Shown: positions 26,504-38,641, numbered from the stretch's first letter. The stretch is 64,000 nt of DNA from Rallus limicola (GCA_022605955.1 JAKCOZ010000003.1:63957939-64021938); one strand, 5' to 3'. Numbers and translations: made by a program. The notes: generated by a model not told the origin, from the sequence alone.

Positions 26504-27980
26504 TTTGTAACAGATGCTTAATGGCAGAGCTCTGGGAGGGGTACCAGGGACTGTGAGGGAGAGATAGACTACTGTAATTTCACCCCACCTTCCCTGGGAG
26601 AGGCCCAACAGGCAAGTAGGACACATGGTATGGAGGATTCCCTTTCTTCTCTCTGCCAGACTGAACATAGTGATTAGGGGTCCATGGCAACAAGCTCCTG
26701 CCTGGTGTCACAAAGTCTCCTTTGTGATTACACCCACAGCCCTGTAGGAAGGTCTGCAAGAGGAACCAAACATTGATTTATTGGGTAGGCAGCAATGAAG
26801 TTGCAACAAGAAGTCTGAGGGAAATCAAAAGATTTCAGGGCTTTGAGACAACTGGTTAAGGGATCAGGAGGACAGTTCTCCTGCATCTCTCCAGTTGCCA
26901 TGAATGACAAGTGGAGAAACAGGAAGAGCCAGCAGATCAATACATGGCTGTGAGCCTGGTATCACTGGGATGATTTTGGATTTTTTGATCGTGTCTTGGT
27001 CTACATGATACCAAGCCTTCTGGCGACAGACAGCGTATACCTCTCTAGGAGGAAAAAATATGTTTGCACAGGAGTCAGCAGGGCTCACTGAAAGAGATTT
27101 AGACTAGATTTGAAGGGGTAAATGTATAAAACCAGGCTTGTAGAGATAAGTCTGGGGGTGGCATGCTAATATTTGATGGAAGGTGCTCTGGAGAAGTCCT
27201 TCAGTCTGCCATCTCAGTAGAGGTAGGAGACTAAGATCTGTGCAGCAGCCAAGATACAATGGTATCGATGTGTTAAAAAGCACAGATGAGGAAAAGACGA
27301 AGGTACTTTATGCCTTCTTTGTCTTAGCCCTTAATAGCCAGACCAGTTATGCTCCAAGTACTCAGGCTCCTGAGCTGTTAAGACACAGACAAGGAGCAGA
27401 ACGAAACATCCATAATCCAAGGGAAATTACTGACCTCCCACCCCACTTATACAGACACAAGTGTAAGTGACCAGATGAGATCTGTTCCACGTTACCGAGG
27501 GAGCTGGCAGAAGTGCTCACCAAGGTACTCTCCATCATTTATCAGCAGTGGTTATTAACCAGAAAGGTCCCAGTTGACTGGAGGTTAAGAAATGTGATGC
27601 CCATCCACAGGAAGGTCCAGAAGGAGGATCTGGGGAACTACAGGCCTGTCAGTCTGACCTTGATAATAGGAAAGGTTTTGGAGTAGATCATTCTGAGTGC
27701 CTTCATGTGGCACATACAAGACAAACAGGTGATCAGTCCCAGTCAGAAGTTTAGAGTCGATATTAGCAAAAATTTCTTCACCAAAAGAGCTGTCAATAGT
27801 TGGAACAGGCTGGCAGGGAAAGTGGTTGAGTCACCATCCCTAGACTGATGTATTTTAAAGATCTGTAAAAGTGGTGCTTAGGGATGTGGTTTAGTGGTGG
27901 ACTTGGCAATGTCAGTTTAAAGGTTGGACTTAATAATCTTAAAAGTCTTTTCCAACCGGAATAATTCCATGTTTCTATAT
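26504..27980 (+). mobile_element. Internally deleted CR1 (ORF1 end, ORF2 linker, 3' end)
   Basis: Three parts of CR1 follow one another in the same orientation. Around 26780-27110 is the end of ORF1, an SGNH-esterase-like domain: the 'gatgattttggattttttgatc' line, then a segment at 27029-27046 that encodes DSVYLS where family members have a D-G-x-H-L-S motif. Around 27200-27750 is the ORF2 linker and start of the reverse transcriptase, including the line encoding NYRPVSLT at about 27640-27660. At about 27752 it jumps to the ORF2 end ('aaaaatttcttcaccaaaag', 'ttggaacaggctggcag') and the 3' end. The endonuclease and most of the reverse transcriptase are missing. Loss of the catalytic His (Tyr instead), frameshifts and stops mean it is dead. 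The left boundary is uncertain. Confidence 0.8.
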
Positions 27981-29305
27981 TTCAGCATGCCATGTGGCTT
28001 TTGATAATAGAGTCACACTGATGATGAAATCACACATTGGGTGACTTGTGACATGCTGTGTCACTCTGTTCTTTTAACTCTACTGGTAGGATGGAATATC
28101 TATTAAAATATTGGTTGTGTAGATTCTGTCATTCACCTCATGTAAGTATGAAATGTTTGTATTTTACCACAGTTGTCAGCCATGGCTGGAAAGAAGACCA
28201 CAACTGACACATGTGAAGTTCAGTTGCCTTCTGCTTGCCCTGGAACAAGAGAGCACTTAGGTAGTTATACAGATGAGCTGATCTGCAACTACTTAAAAAC
28301 AGATAAACATATAACTTCAAAGGTAAAAAAAATGAGACTCAATTGTTTGGTTGTCCTCTGATTTGTGCATTGTTGTGGTGTGTTTGTTTGTTTTTTGGTT
28401 TTTTTTTTCCCTATCCACCCTCTTTTATTTTGGGTTGCTCAGGTTAACATTTGCAGTCTTCCTTCTTTAACAAAAAATTCTAATGTATACACATTGTGTT
28501 CCTCATTTATGCTTCCCCACTACTCAATTAATGTCACACTAAATTATATACCTGCAACAGATTTAATTCCAGACCACTGAGCTGTCGTTTTTAACCCTCT
28601 GCATGTATCTCTACAATATTTATGAGAAAGCTGTACATACTTTAACAAGTAATGAGAGATTTCTATAGTTTGTTATAAGAAAGAATGTATTTTTCCTCTG
28701 AAATCCAGAGGATGGTTCAAAATACATACAGAAGGATTTTGATATCTATTAAATTCTCAAGGTTTTAGAATAGTTTTCCAAATCCCTATTTTGCTGCTAT
28801 GGAATGAAAATGGATGGGTCTATGGCCAGAGTTAAGCAGAGATCTGGGCTCATTTCCAAGCTCCATTGAACTCTTCTCAGATGACCTTGGGCAAAGCACA
28901 TGAGATGTGGTCCAGAGTGTTTATTTCAATGTCCAAATGAGGCTTTGAATGATCTTAAAACCTTACATTCCAGGAAGCTGTTTTCAAGGGATTGTCTAGG
29001 TTTAGAGCTACACAAATCTCACTACAAATTTCCATGTTGCCTGAACTCAGAAGGTACAATCAAGACAATCATGAGTTGCCTGGACTGAGGCGTTAGAGTG
29101 CAGTCAGGCCCATCACGTGCATAGACTTCATCAAACACTTTCAAAACATGAAATGCCTCTCACCACTCTGTTATTCAAGGTACAAGTTGAAATGTAGCTA
29201 TTGTCCATTTCAAAAGAATAAAAGAGAACCAAACAACCAACAACAAAACCTGCCCCTCAGCTAATTGTTACAGACTGGTTTGTGTCTATTTCCTGAAGTG
29301 GTTTC
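27981..29305. other. Non-coding DNA around an exon candidate
   Basis: Apart from the exon candidate at 28173-28322, nothing is recognised. A T/G-rich stretch lies at 28380-28412. Frames are short and motif-free. Confidence 0.5.
28173..28322 (+). CDS. Candidate 5' coding exon, product not recognised
   Basis: A pyrimidine-leaning stretch ends in CCACAG at 28172, followed by TTGTCAGCCATGGCT, in which the ATG at 28182 has a near-ideal Kozak context. The frame is open for exactly 47 codons to AAG|GTAAAA, a plausible splice donor at 28323, in phase 0. Upstream of the ATG the frame also stays open to the acceptor, so it could be an internal exon. The peptide opens MAGKKTTTDTCEVQ and ends in a mixed-charge segment (DELICNYLKTDKHITSK). 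It is free of low complexity and not part of any repeat I can see. I do not recognise the protein, and no partner exon was found. A chance arrangement is quite possible. Confidence 0.25.
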
Positions 29306-31170
29306 TTAGAATCACAAAATGGTTTGGTTTGGAACGGACCTTAAAGAACATGTAGTTCCAACCTCCTGCCATGGGCAGGGGCACTCTCCACTAGACCAGG
29401 CAGCCCAAAACCCCATCCAACCTGGCCTCAAACACTGCCAGGGAAAGGGAAACCCTTTCCAGGGCCTCATCACTCTTGCAGTGAAGAATTTTTTTCCTAA
29501 TATCTAATCTAAATCTACCTCTTTTAGTTTAAGGCCATTACCCCTTGTCCTATCACTGCCTGCCCTTGTAACCAGTCCCTTTCTATCTCTCCTCTAGGCC
29601 CTTTCAGGTACTGGAAGGTTGTAATAAGGTCTCTGGAGTCTTCTCTAGGCTGAACAAACTGAATTCTCTCAGCCTGTCTTCATAGTGATCATGACCCTCC
29701 TCTGGACTTGGTCCAATATCTCCATTTTTCTTGTACTGGGGACCCCGGAGCTGAACACAGTACTGCAGGTGGGGTCTCACCAGAGTAGAGTAGACGTGGA
29801 GAATCACCTCCCCTAACCTGCCCTGACCTATGTTCAGGACCTTCTACATGGCTTTGTTGAATTTCATGCAGTTCACATGGACCCACCTCTGAAGCTTCAA
29901 GTCAAGGTCTCTCTGTATGGCATCCCTTCCCTCCACTGTGTTGACCATACCATACAGCTTGATGGTGTTGGCAAACTTGTTTAGGGTGTACTTGGTCCCA
30001 CAGTCCATGTCACTGAGAAAGATGTTAAACAGTGCCAGTCCCAGTACTGAATCCTGAGGAACCACACTTGCCACAGGTTTCCATTTGGAATCAAGCTGTT
30101 GATTGCAATTTTTTGTGCAACCATCCAGCCAATTCCTTATCCACTCAGTGTTCCATCCATCAGATCCATTTGTCTCCAGTTTAGTCTTAAATGCTTTGCA
30201 GAAGTCTGAGTAGATGATGTCAGTCACTCTTGCCTTACCCATCAGCACTGTAATCCTGTCAGAGTAGTTCACAAAATATGTTGGGCTATATTTGTCATTG
30301 AAGCCGTGTTGTCTGTCACCTATCATCTCCTTATTTTGCATGTGCCTTAGCATAGTTTCCAGGAGGATTTTCTTCATGATTTTTCCAGGCAGAAATGAGA
30401 CTGTAGTTCCCCAGGTCTTTTGTTTTCCTTTTTTTAAAAAATGGGGGTTATGTTTCCCCTTTCCAGTCAGTAGAACTTTACTGGACTGCCATGGCTTCTT
30501 AAATATGATTGAGAGTGGCCTAGCAACTTCATCCATCTGTTGCCTCAGGATGCATGGATACAGCTCATGAGGTCCCATGAACTTATGCACCTTCAAGTTC
30601 CTTAGTTGCTCTTGAACCTGATCATCTACTATCGTGGGCACTTCATTCTCCCAGTCCCTGCCTTTGTTCTCTGTGTTTCAGGCATGCATGGCTAGAGCAC
30701 TTGTTGGTGAAGATTGTGGCAAAAACGTTGTTTGAGTGTACCTCAGCATTCTCAATATCACATGTAACTAGATATCCCATACGATTCTACATTTTCCTTA
30801 GTCATCTTTTTATCATTGGCATACTTCAGAAGCTTTTCTTATTGCACTTGATGTCCCTGACCAGGTTTAATTCTGTCAAGGCTTTAGGTTTCTTAACTTG
30901 ATCCCTGCCTGCTCAGACAATTTATCTGTATTTCTCCCAGGCTATCTGTCCTCACTTCCTCTCTGTGTAGGCTTCCTTTTTGTGTTTGAGTTTGCCCAGA
31001 AGCAAATTTCTCATCCACTTAGGCCTCCTAGCATTTTTGCTTGACTCCCTTTTTGATGGAATGCATTGCTCCTGAGCTTGGTACAGGTGATCCTTGAATA
31101 CTAGCCAGATATCTTAGAGTCTCTTCCTACCAGGGCTCTGTACTCCTCCAAACAGATGTCTGAAAAGGCC
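29306..31170 (-). mobile_element. Long minus-strand CR1 copy (about 1.9 kb)
   Basis: Reading on the minus strand, it runs from the ORF2 linker (31170-30640) through reverse transcriptase (30640-29850), the 'vrphlqycvq' line (about 29700-29800) and the 3' region, ending in AGAATCACAAAATGGTTTGG at 29306-29328. The 3' region includes 'cctgccatgggcagggg', 'cactagaccaggcagccc' and 'cctaatatctaatctaaatc', a common avian CR1 subfamily. Multiple stops and frameshifts make it non-functional. Its upstream (5') edge coincides with the start of an LTR at 31171, so the CR1 was probably cut by that insertion. Confidence 0.9.
29844..30641 (-). pseudogene. Decayed CR1 reverse transcriptase fragment
   Basis: A 265-codon open stretch covers much of the CR1 ORF2 reverse transcriptase: an N-terminal 'VDDQVQEQLRNLKVHK' line, a GPHELYP segment, a WNTEWIRNWLDG line, then LFNIFLSDMD and the line holding the catalytic box. 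Family members have FADD there; this copy reads FANT (residues 223-226, about 29964-29975), so both metal-binding aspartates are lost. The frame begins at a GTG rather than a true start and continues upstream only in other frames. The tail (thumb and C-terminus) lies in shifted frames further down. It is a dead transposon gene, not a host gene. Confidence 0.85.
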
Positions 31171-31845
31171 TGTAGTGGTTTGACCTTGGCTAGAGGCCAG
31201 ATGCCCACCAAAATTGCTCTATCACTCCCATTTTCAGCTGGACAGGGGAGAAAATATATATATATTGAGAGGCTTAGGAATCAAGATAAGGACAGGGAGA
31301 GGTCAGTCAGCAGTTAAGAGTCATGGGCAAAACAGACTCAAAAGAGACTAAAAAGAAGAAAAAAAAATATTACTCTACATGCATACACATACAGAGTAAA
31401 GCTAGAGTAGGTTAATGAGAAGTAAAACCAGATCTTGAAACAATACCACCCCCACCGCTCCGTTCTATACAGACTTAACTCTATTAATGATTTCTCTCCC
31501 TTCTTTCCTCACAGTGTGGCATGGAGGGACGGGATGACATGACACAACATGATGGGAATGGTTTCTTTCAGTTCCTCATGAGTTGTTTTCCTTCTTAGTG
31601 GGAGGAGGCTTTCCTGAAAGAGCCTGTATTCTTCCATTCCAAAATTCCAGTCGTAGGAGTCATTCCACCACATTTGGCTGTGGCATTTAAGTCTATCAGC
31701 TGGTATGAAACCTAGAGGATTCAGCATCATTCTGCCTTTAAGAACTGGGCCTGTGAATGGACTGTCCTTTTAATAACATTTTGGTGAATGAGGAGCTAGG
31801 TCCCACTGCAAGGGGTGAGCTATTTTTGCAATGCAGATGTATCTT
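31171..31845 (+). mobile_element. Solo LTR of an avian endogenous retrovirus (family A, copy 3)
   Basis: It opens TGTAGTGGTTTGACCTTGG, then 'gccagatgcccaccaaaatt', 'agctggacaggggagaaaa' and 'gataaggacagggagaggtc', matching the LTRs at 8464 and, inverted, 26503. The sharp start falls directly after CR1 sequence ending 'ctgaaaaggcc'. The 3' limit near 31845 is a guess. No retroviral genes adjoin it. Confidence 0.75.
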
Positions 31846-34800
31846 CAAAAAAGTCTACAGGTAGTAGGTGACTCTTGATCAGTTCCCATAGAGCCTCTGA
31901 CATGAAAATCAGGAGCTCTACCTGCTCAACAACCACAATAGAATCAATGAAATTGATTTTTGGCCATTATGATGTGAAAGTGAGTACTCTGAGTTTTGCT
32001 TTTAAACTTTATAGCTACATCTCCAAAGATATTGCTACATGATTATTTCAAAAGGAAGTAGGAGATTAAATAACTTTTTGGTTTGGCCTTCTCTGTCTCA
32101 GTTTTTTTCATGTAAAATGGAAACAGACTTACTTTCACTATCTTTCACAGCTTTTGAAATGGAAACATGTGACACTTTGAAGAAATCAAATCCCGTGTTT
32201 CTGAGAACATAAGCAACATACATATTAAAGCACTGTTTGGTTTTGACAATATCAATTTTGATAGGGGTAGACAAAATTTACCACATATTTGGCAATAATT
32301 AGTTTTCTGTTCTCATGCAATTTTTTCAAAAACTTTGTAACATTTCCATCGTATCTTGTCCCATGCATGTTCTGCTTTTTGCACATTTGTAGTATTCCTG
32401 TCCTTACAGTCTTTCAACTTCACCAGATTTATCTATAGCTGGTAATCAATCCTTTGTATCTCCTCTATTTAATATGAAAACAAATGATCTCTTGATAAGT
32501 CTTTTAAAATCCTACCAAAAAACACCAAAACAAACATAACCAAAATAATTATAATTTTCAGAAAAATTCCATATAAGCAACTGCAAAGAGCTCAAAATTT
32601 GATCACCCTCTATGCCAGATCAATCAAAGCAATTCTTATTCAGATGCTATTGCTCAAGCTTAGCAGGATTTTTAAGTGTTGGCATGAATCTCTGGTAGTC
32701 AGGTTACCCAAAAGTTCAAAGGTCTTTCTAGTACTGTTAGACAAGTGGAGTAAATGAGCTACCATTGTTACTTATTCTGTAGCTATCTCTTAATAGTTCT
32801 ATTACTTCACCACTTAGTCAACTTTCTGTTGACAAGGAAACAGACTAATCCACATTTTGAAGTTTCGATTGGCATTTCATGACCATTCAGAATGTCCAAG
32901 TGAATCTCCAGATACATCAAAATGCTGTTTGTTTTTAATGGAAACTCAGGAACAGTGCCTGATTTTTTTATGATTCCTGCAATTCATCAAAGTTCTGGGC
33001 TAAAGAAAACAGCATGGTCATCTACCCTTCCAACTAAGGCAGATAAAAGCATAAGAAGGTTTAAAAATGGTACAAAGGTCCTGTAGTTTTCAATTAATTT
33101 ATCCTAATTAGGAAAATAAAAGTTACTGGTAGATTTGGCTCAGGGATTAAGACATCTAATTTTAGACGTCTGATTGTAAGATAAATGCCCAGGTTCCCAT
33201 TATAGAGAGTAGAGGTCTAGTCAATACAATTAGTGGTTTAGAAAGAGATGAAGCAAATATCTATATCTGGTCAACCAATAGCTCTCCAAGCTTAGATAGC
33301 TAGCTCATATGTAAACACCTAAATTTAGACATATAGTGGCTTGAGTCAGTTGCCTGAAAATAGATGTCTGACAACACTTGAAGAGCCCTTGCATTTTGGA
33401 GACATCCATACAGAGCTGGGCTTCATGCACAGGATTTTGAGGAGATGCTTGCTTTGGACTTTCAGCTGCCCTTACACAAGCATCTAGTGCCACTTGAGAT
33501 GTTCTAGACTATCTGAGAGAGCCATAAAGGACTGCCAGATACCACAGAGGATCAAAGGGGTGCTGCACTCAGAAGCTAGAGGTCTTCCAGAATAGATTAA
33601 CAATAGAATTGTTTAAGCAGTTGAATTGAGTTCTAAGTGTTAAACTAATCACCTGAGGCTTGTTTTCATAGTGGAGAGAAATAGAAAGATCACCCCACTC
33701 TAAAATAAAGGTCAAAAGCAGGTCAGATGAATTGCCCTCCAGGTTTCTGTCAGCTTACAATAAAGAGAGCTCAAAATGGCTAGTCTCTGCTTACAGTTTG
33801 GGAGACAAAATTAGTAAAAATTCAGGTTGCATGGGACTCCACATAGCAATCTAAGCAGCTGGGACCCATCAGCCTTCTAACAAAATACTTAGATATACCA
33901 TATGCATTTATACAGTCACTATATGCCTTTCAAACTCTATTACTGACAACTGACTGAAGAGACTGACACACGATGTATATTACAAACATCTATATTGGGA
34001 TGGAATCCCTGGCAACAGTGCCCATCAGTATAAAACAAACCACCACATCTTACAGTCCTGAATAAGATCTAGTGCATAGATTGTATATGACAAATTTGCA
34101 GACAGCTTGTTTATGACCAACAGGACATTTTTTTCTGTGTTTGCTTTACAAGCTAATGTGGTTATACATGGAGCTTTTCTCCCGGAATGGTCCCAAAGCA
34201 TTTCATAAATTGAAAAGATGCAAAGGAGCTGGAGGGGGGGGGGAAGGAGGAAGGAAAAAAAAAAAATTAAAAATCACCCCTTCTGGGAAAACGAAGCCCT
34301 TTTTTTCTGGATTTGGAGTCTGACAGTTAAAATTGGGAAAGGACATTGGTAGCAGATATAATATGTGAGGAACATTGAAAGATTAGTCTCAGATATAATG
34401 TGGGATCTTTTAGAAATATGATGTGGTACAGACTGGAGAAGTAGGGCCAGAGGCATTTCTTTGGTTTATTTCCAGCTTGATTTCCCCTTAGGCACAGAGT
34501 CTGATTCTCAGTGCACTTTTAAGCAAGTTCAACTAGTGGAGGGATAGGAAAGGCCCGCTAAACTTTTTCACTCTTGCTACTAAAGCCATCTGCAGAGGGA
34601 ATCATATGCCTTATGTATATGCCTTATGCAGTTTATCAGAGGTTGGGGTATGTTGTCATTTACACACTAAATTTCACTTAGTTTCACTATATCTTCACCC
34701 TGGAAATCCCTGTCTAATCCCACTCCCCTTTATTAGCTAAACTAACAGAAATCCCTAGAAATGAAGCTGAGTGTGTTTTGGTCCATGTCATAGATGGTTC

Positions 34801-36806
34801 ACTAAATATAAACTGCCTTGTTACTGCTTTTTACAGGCACAAAGTTTAACAAAGACTTAGTACCAGTAGATTCCTTTTTTCTTAGAGGATAGAGTGGTCT
34901 GTCTGTACATTGGTATTACAACACCAAGAGCTCTCACAGCTCCTTTCAGATCAGAGATAATCACCAAGTTCATTAAAGCCAGACACTGTGTTAGGCATGG
35001 TCTTTCAGCTTCAACAAATGAAACCAGATGACCTCATTCTGCAATGAAAATAACAAGGGATTAGAGATCTAAAGTCACAAGAGACAGATGTATGAGAGGG
35101 AAAGGGGGAAGCTGACTGGCCCAGGGTGTTCTGCTGCTTCAAACCCAGGTCCAAAATGTTCTCTGCGCAGCACATGTGGCTGGAGGCTCAGCAAAATCAA
35201 ACTGGATCCAGAGCAAAAATCAAGACCATGGTTTAGAATTTATAGGAGGGGTAACCAAAGTTTTAAGAACAAATAAAATACTGCAGATACACTCACTGCC
35301 TACAGGAAAATGTTTTCTCTCCTTTTATTGTTAGTGTGTTGTTTGTTTTTTTAACAAATCTTCCACTGCAGGATACCTGGCTTCTGTGTTCTCATCCTAT
35401 CAGAAAAAACCTTCTGAGACCACCTAAACCAGAAGACAGAGGGAGGTGAAGTTCTTCTAAGTCTACTCTCTTTTGATTGACAGAACTGAGGTTAAATGCT
35501 GCAGAAAGAGGAACTCATCTGTGGAAAGAAAAACTGTCCTGTTTCCAGAGAAGAGTGTGCAGTCTAAATTAAAATAAATACCTCCTATAAGGAACATCAA
35601 TGTTCAAAGCGGCACAATGGCTTTATTCCAGTGGTCAAGCTCAGGGTCTGCAGTTCCACTTGCTCTGCAAGTTCACTTCCTCCATGGGTGGCTCTGATAA
35701 CCCACCTGGCAGTTTCTCCTCTTTTGCCCAGAGGACAGACAGCTCTGAGTGTTCACAGCTTCTCACTATGCACACCCTTCACAGAGGCACCTCCTCTTCT
35801 TTCAGCTTGGTTCCTGCTCAGTGCCCTGTGCTGCAGCAGGAAATGTTATTGCACTGGTGACATTTCCATGTGCAGGTTGACATTTCCCTTTGGAAGAAGC
35901 TACTCACTTTACAGTCCCTTTTATTTATTGTTACTTTGGCTCATGGGCCACCATGGAGGTTACTTTAACATAGCTGTAATTAAGGATCTATGATGATAAG
36001 GTCCTTTAAGTAGGATCTGCTATTTTTATTCAACTGTAAAAATTACATACACCCCCAGGGCTGTGTAAACCATAAATATAGACATGGTTGTGATTCAGAG
36101 CTCAGCAACAGTGGTGTAAATCACAGTAAAAGCACTGTATTTAGAGAAGCCTTACTGATGTAAATTAGAAATAACTCCATATAGTATTAAGCATTCTATA
36201 TGTATAAATTTTAAAAGATTGTGCTGTGAAAGTACTGCCTTTTTTATTTTCAAAGATGGATACAGAAGCTTTAAGGTCACGCTGCAGGTCAGGCTGGTAA
36301 AAAACCCAAACTAGTTATTATAAAATTTAGGTCAATAAGTATTATTTTTTGATTAATGTAATCAGCAATTTATTGGTAAAAAAGAATACCCATTATTCTT
36401 TCTTTGTTTGCAACTAGAAGGTTGAAATAGAATACTACAGAGTAGGAAAGTAGATAAAGATATCAATGTGAAAATGTTTTCATTATTTTCATTTATTTTC
36501 ATTCACATATACATACACAAAATGAAAAGAACTGCAAACTGAAGACTGAAGAAAATATTCAAATAAAAAAAGTTAAACTTTTTCTTTCATTTGAAGACGC
36601 AGCAGGAAGGAGAGGATTAATCTTTGGAGGGAATTACAGAAAATGATATTTTGGAAATGGAAAGCCATAATGTTTCATTCTCAAATATGTCAAAATATGG
36701 TATCATAATAAAATTGACAGTAAAAGTTTATTTTTATTCAGACTACTTTTTTTTTTTCCCGCCGTAAAATGAAAATAAAATAAAACAAACACATGTAAAA
36801 GTATTG
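31846..36806. other. Unassigned non-coding DNA
   Basis: No gene is supported. Around 33120-33380 a word resembling TTTAGACRTCT recurs in three variants, and the following kilobase may be an old unclassified repeat. A G10 run, with poly-A close behind, lies at 34234-34266. The 35600-35990 frames (86 and 120 codons) overlap each other and lack motifs. Confidence 0.5.
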
Positions 36807-37068
36807 AGTGATAAGATGAGAGGAAATGGCCTCAAGTTGTGCCGAGGGAGGTTTGGATTGGATATTAGGAAAAATTTCTTCACCAGAAGAGTTGTCAGTC
36901 ATTGGAACAGGCTGCCCAATGTTTCAGTCTCCATTCCTGGAGGCATTTTAAAGATTTGTGGAACTGGAGTTCAGAGGTATGGTTTAGTGGTGGACTTAGC
37001 TATGTTAGATTAATGGTCGGACTTCATGATCTTAAAAGACTTTTGGAACCTGAGTGATTTTATGATTA
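36807..37068 (+). mobile_element. CR1 3' fragment (ORF2 end plus 3' end)
   Basis: The plus strand encodes the last part of ORF2, including the lines MRGNGLKL, LDIRKNFFTRRVVSHWNRLP and, in shifted frame, the GLVVDLAMLD-type tail. It then has 'ggacttcatgatcttaaaag' and a decayed octamer end ('gattttatgattat'). It belongs to the same subfamily as the 3' part of the copy at 27752-27980. It is 5'-truncated, with stops and indels. Confidence 0.9.
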
Positions 37069-37436
37069 TACAAAAAAAATAAAAAAATAATTAAGCATAA
37101 AAAAAATTCTGATCTTAAAAGTTCCTTGTAAATCCAGAAGATTCATTAATTGTTCAGAAAAAAACCTTACTCCTCCTGTGAAGCAATATGACAGACAAAC
37201 ACTATTGAATGGGTTTAGCGTCTTCAATATACAAAGTATGTTGTTCTTATGTAACATTTCAGATCACTTAGTGGCCCTTGATTAACAGATTTAGTCTGAA
37301 ACAAGAAGTGACTCATTACATTTTGTAATTATTTAACTACTGATATAATTAATATTTGTTGAGATATATCTTTTGAGATGTGTAGTCTGGCTGCCTATTG
37401 AAAGTAGGACAGTTACTAGCATTGTAACAGATCAGG
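37069..37436. other. Unassigned AT-rich DNA
   Basis: Nothing recognisable: A/T-rich sequence with A tracts at 37071-37110. Confidence 0.5.
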
Positions 37437-37620
37437 AACAGGTGTTCCTACCTGGTCTTGAAAGCATCCAAGGATGGAGTCTGCTGCAGTCTCCTGTGTG
37501 ATTTTGCCCAGAGCTGCACAATCTCCAGAAGAAATTTCACCACTCACTAACCTGGACTGCCCAAGCTGTACCTTGCAGCTGTTCTGCCTGTTATAGTATC
37601 TGTTAGTGCCAAAAAGAGTT
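37437..37620 (-). mobile_element. Probable diverged CR1 3' fragment
   Basis: Words such as 'cctggtcttgaaagcatcc', 'aaggatggagtctgctgcag', 'gaagaaatttcaccactc', 'ctgcccaagctgtacc' and 'ttatagtatctgt' follow the order of the CR1 3' region in minus orientation, but with many changes and no octamer end. It is less certain than the other copies. Confidence 0.55.
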
Positions 37621-38620
37621 AATTTTTATAAAAGAAACTTTGTCAAACAGTTATAATTAATTTATGTTGTTATAATTTAATTCTATTTTAAAATTTTAAG
37701 GTTAATAGAAGTAGTGTTACAATCCCCTTTACATACCAGTCTTTGATGCACTTGCATTCTGTAGGGTAAACTATGTGTTACAATAAAAATAAAAAAAATA
37801 AATAACATAATAATAACACTACTATAAAACTTTATCCTATTTGATTAAAAAGCATGTAGAATTGAGCATTCTAGACAATTTTTACTCAAGTATATGTAGT
37901 TTCACCATCTCCTCTTTGGGGCAATTCAAAGGATTTTACATAAAATTGGTGCTGTGAAGGTAATCTCAGGCAGAAGTTCTTAGACTTAAATGAGTGCATT
38001 GACTGTGTCTTAGTCCTTGAAAGATTTAACCCCTGAGGGCTTATAAAGTGAAACAGGCTAGAAACAAGGAGAAACCGATGCAAATGTTTTCCGGTGCTAC
38101 TGAAAATCCTGACATTTAAGCAAAACTGAATAAAAAAATGTTGATAACGTACCACCCTTTATATTCTTTTCACCTCTTCAGTATAAGCTTTAGTCCTTTG
38201 AAAATATATTCTTGAGGCTCCACGTGGCATGAAGACTTTTCTACAAAAGAAAAGCTTGTCATTGTAAATTCTTATTGAAACCCTGATCCAAACCCTTTTA
38301 TATCAAAGATTTGTTTCCGTAGAAATTGCTGGCCTTTGGATAAGGTCTATCTAACAACAGTAAATTCTAGTTCAGCTGTAAACTCTTTTGTGTCACCATT
38401 GCATCATATGTGTGGTCTGAGTTTGCTCAGAGGAGACTGAGACCAAACATAGGACTCCGGCCATAATCATATTCCCCTCATGATGTTTACTGTTTCTGTA
38501 TAACCTTGAGCTCTATTGTTTCAAATGGCTTACCATGATCACTGGGGAAAAAAATAGGGAAAAAAAATTATTTATCTTTAAAAGGCCATCCTGCAGACAG
38601 AATACCTTCTAATGCAGTGA

Positions 38621-38641
38621 GGGGGGGGGGGGGGGGGGGGG
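38621..38641. repeat. Poly-G tract (21 G)
   Basis: An uninterrupted run of 21 G, rare in AT-rich vertebrate DNA and potentially able to form a G-quadruplex. Its exact length is unreliable because such runs are prone to sequencing and assembly error. Confidence 0.85.
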
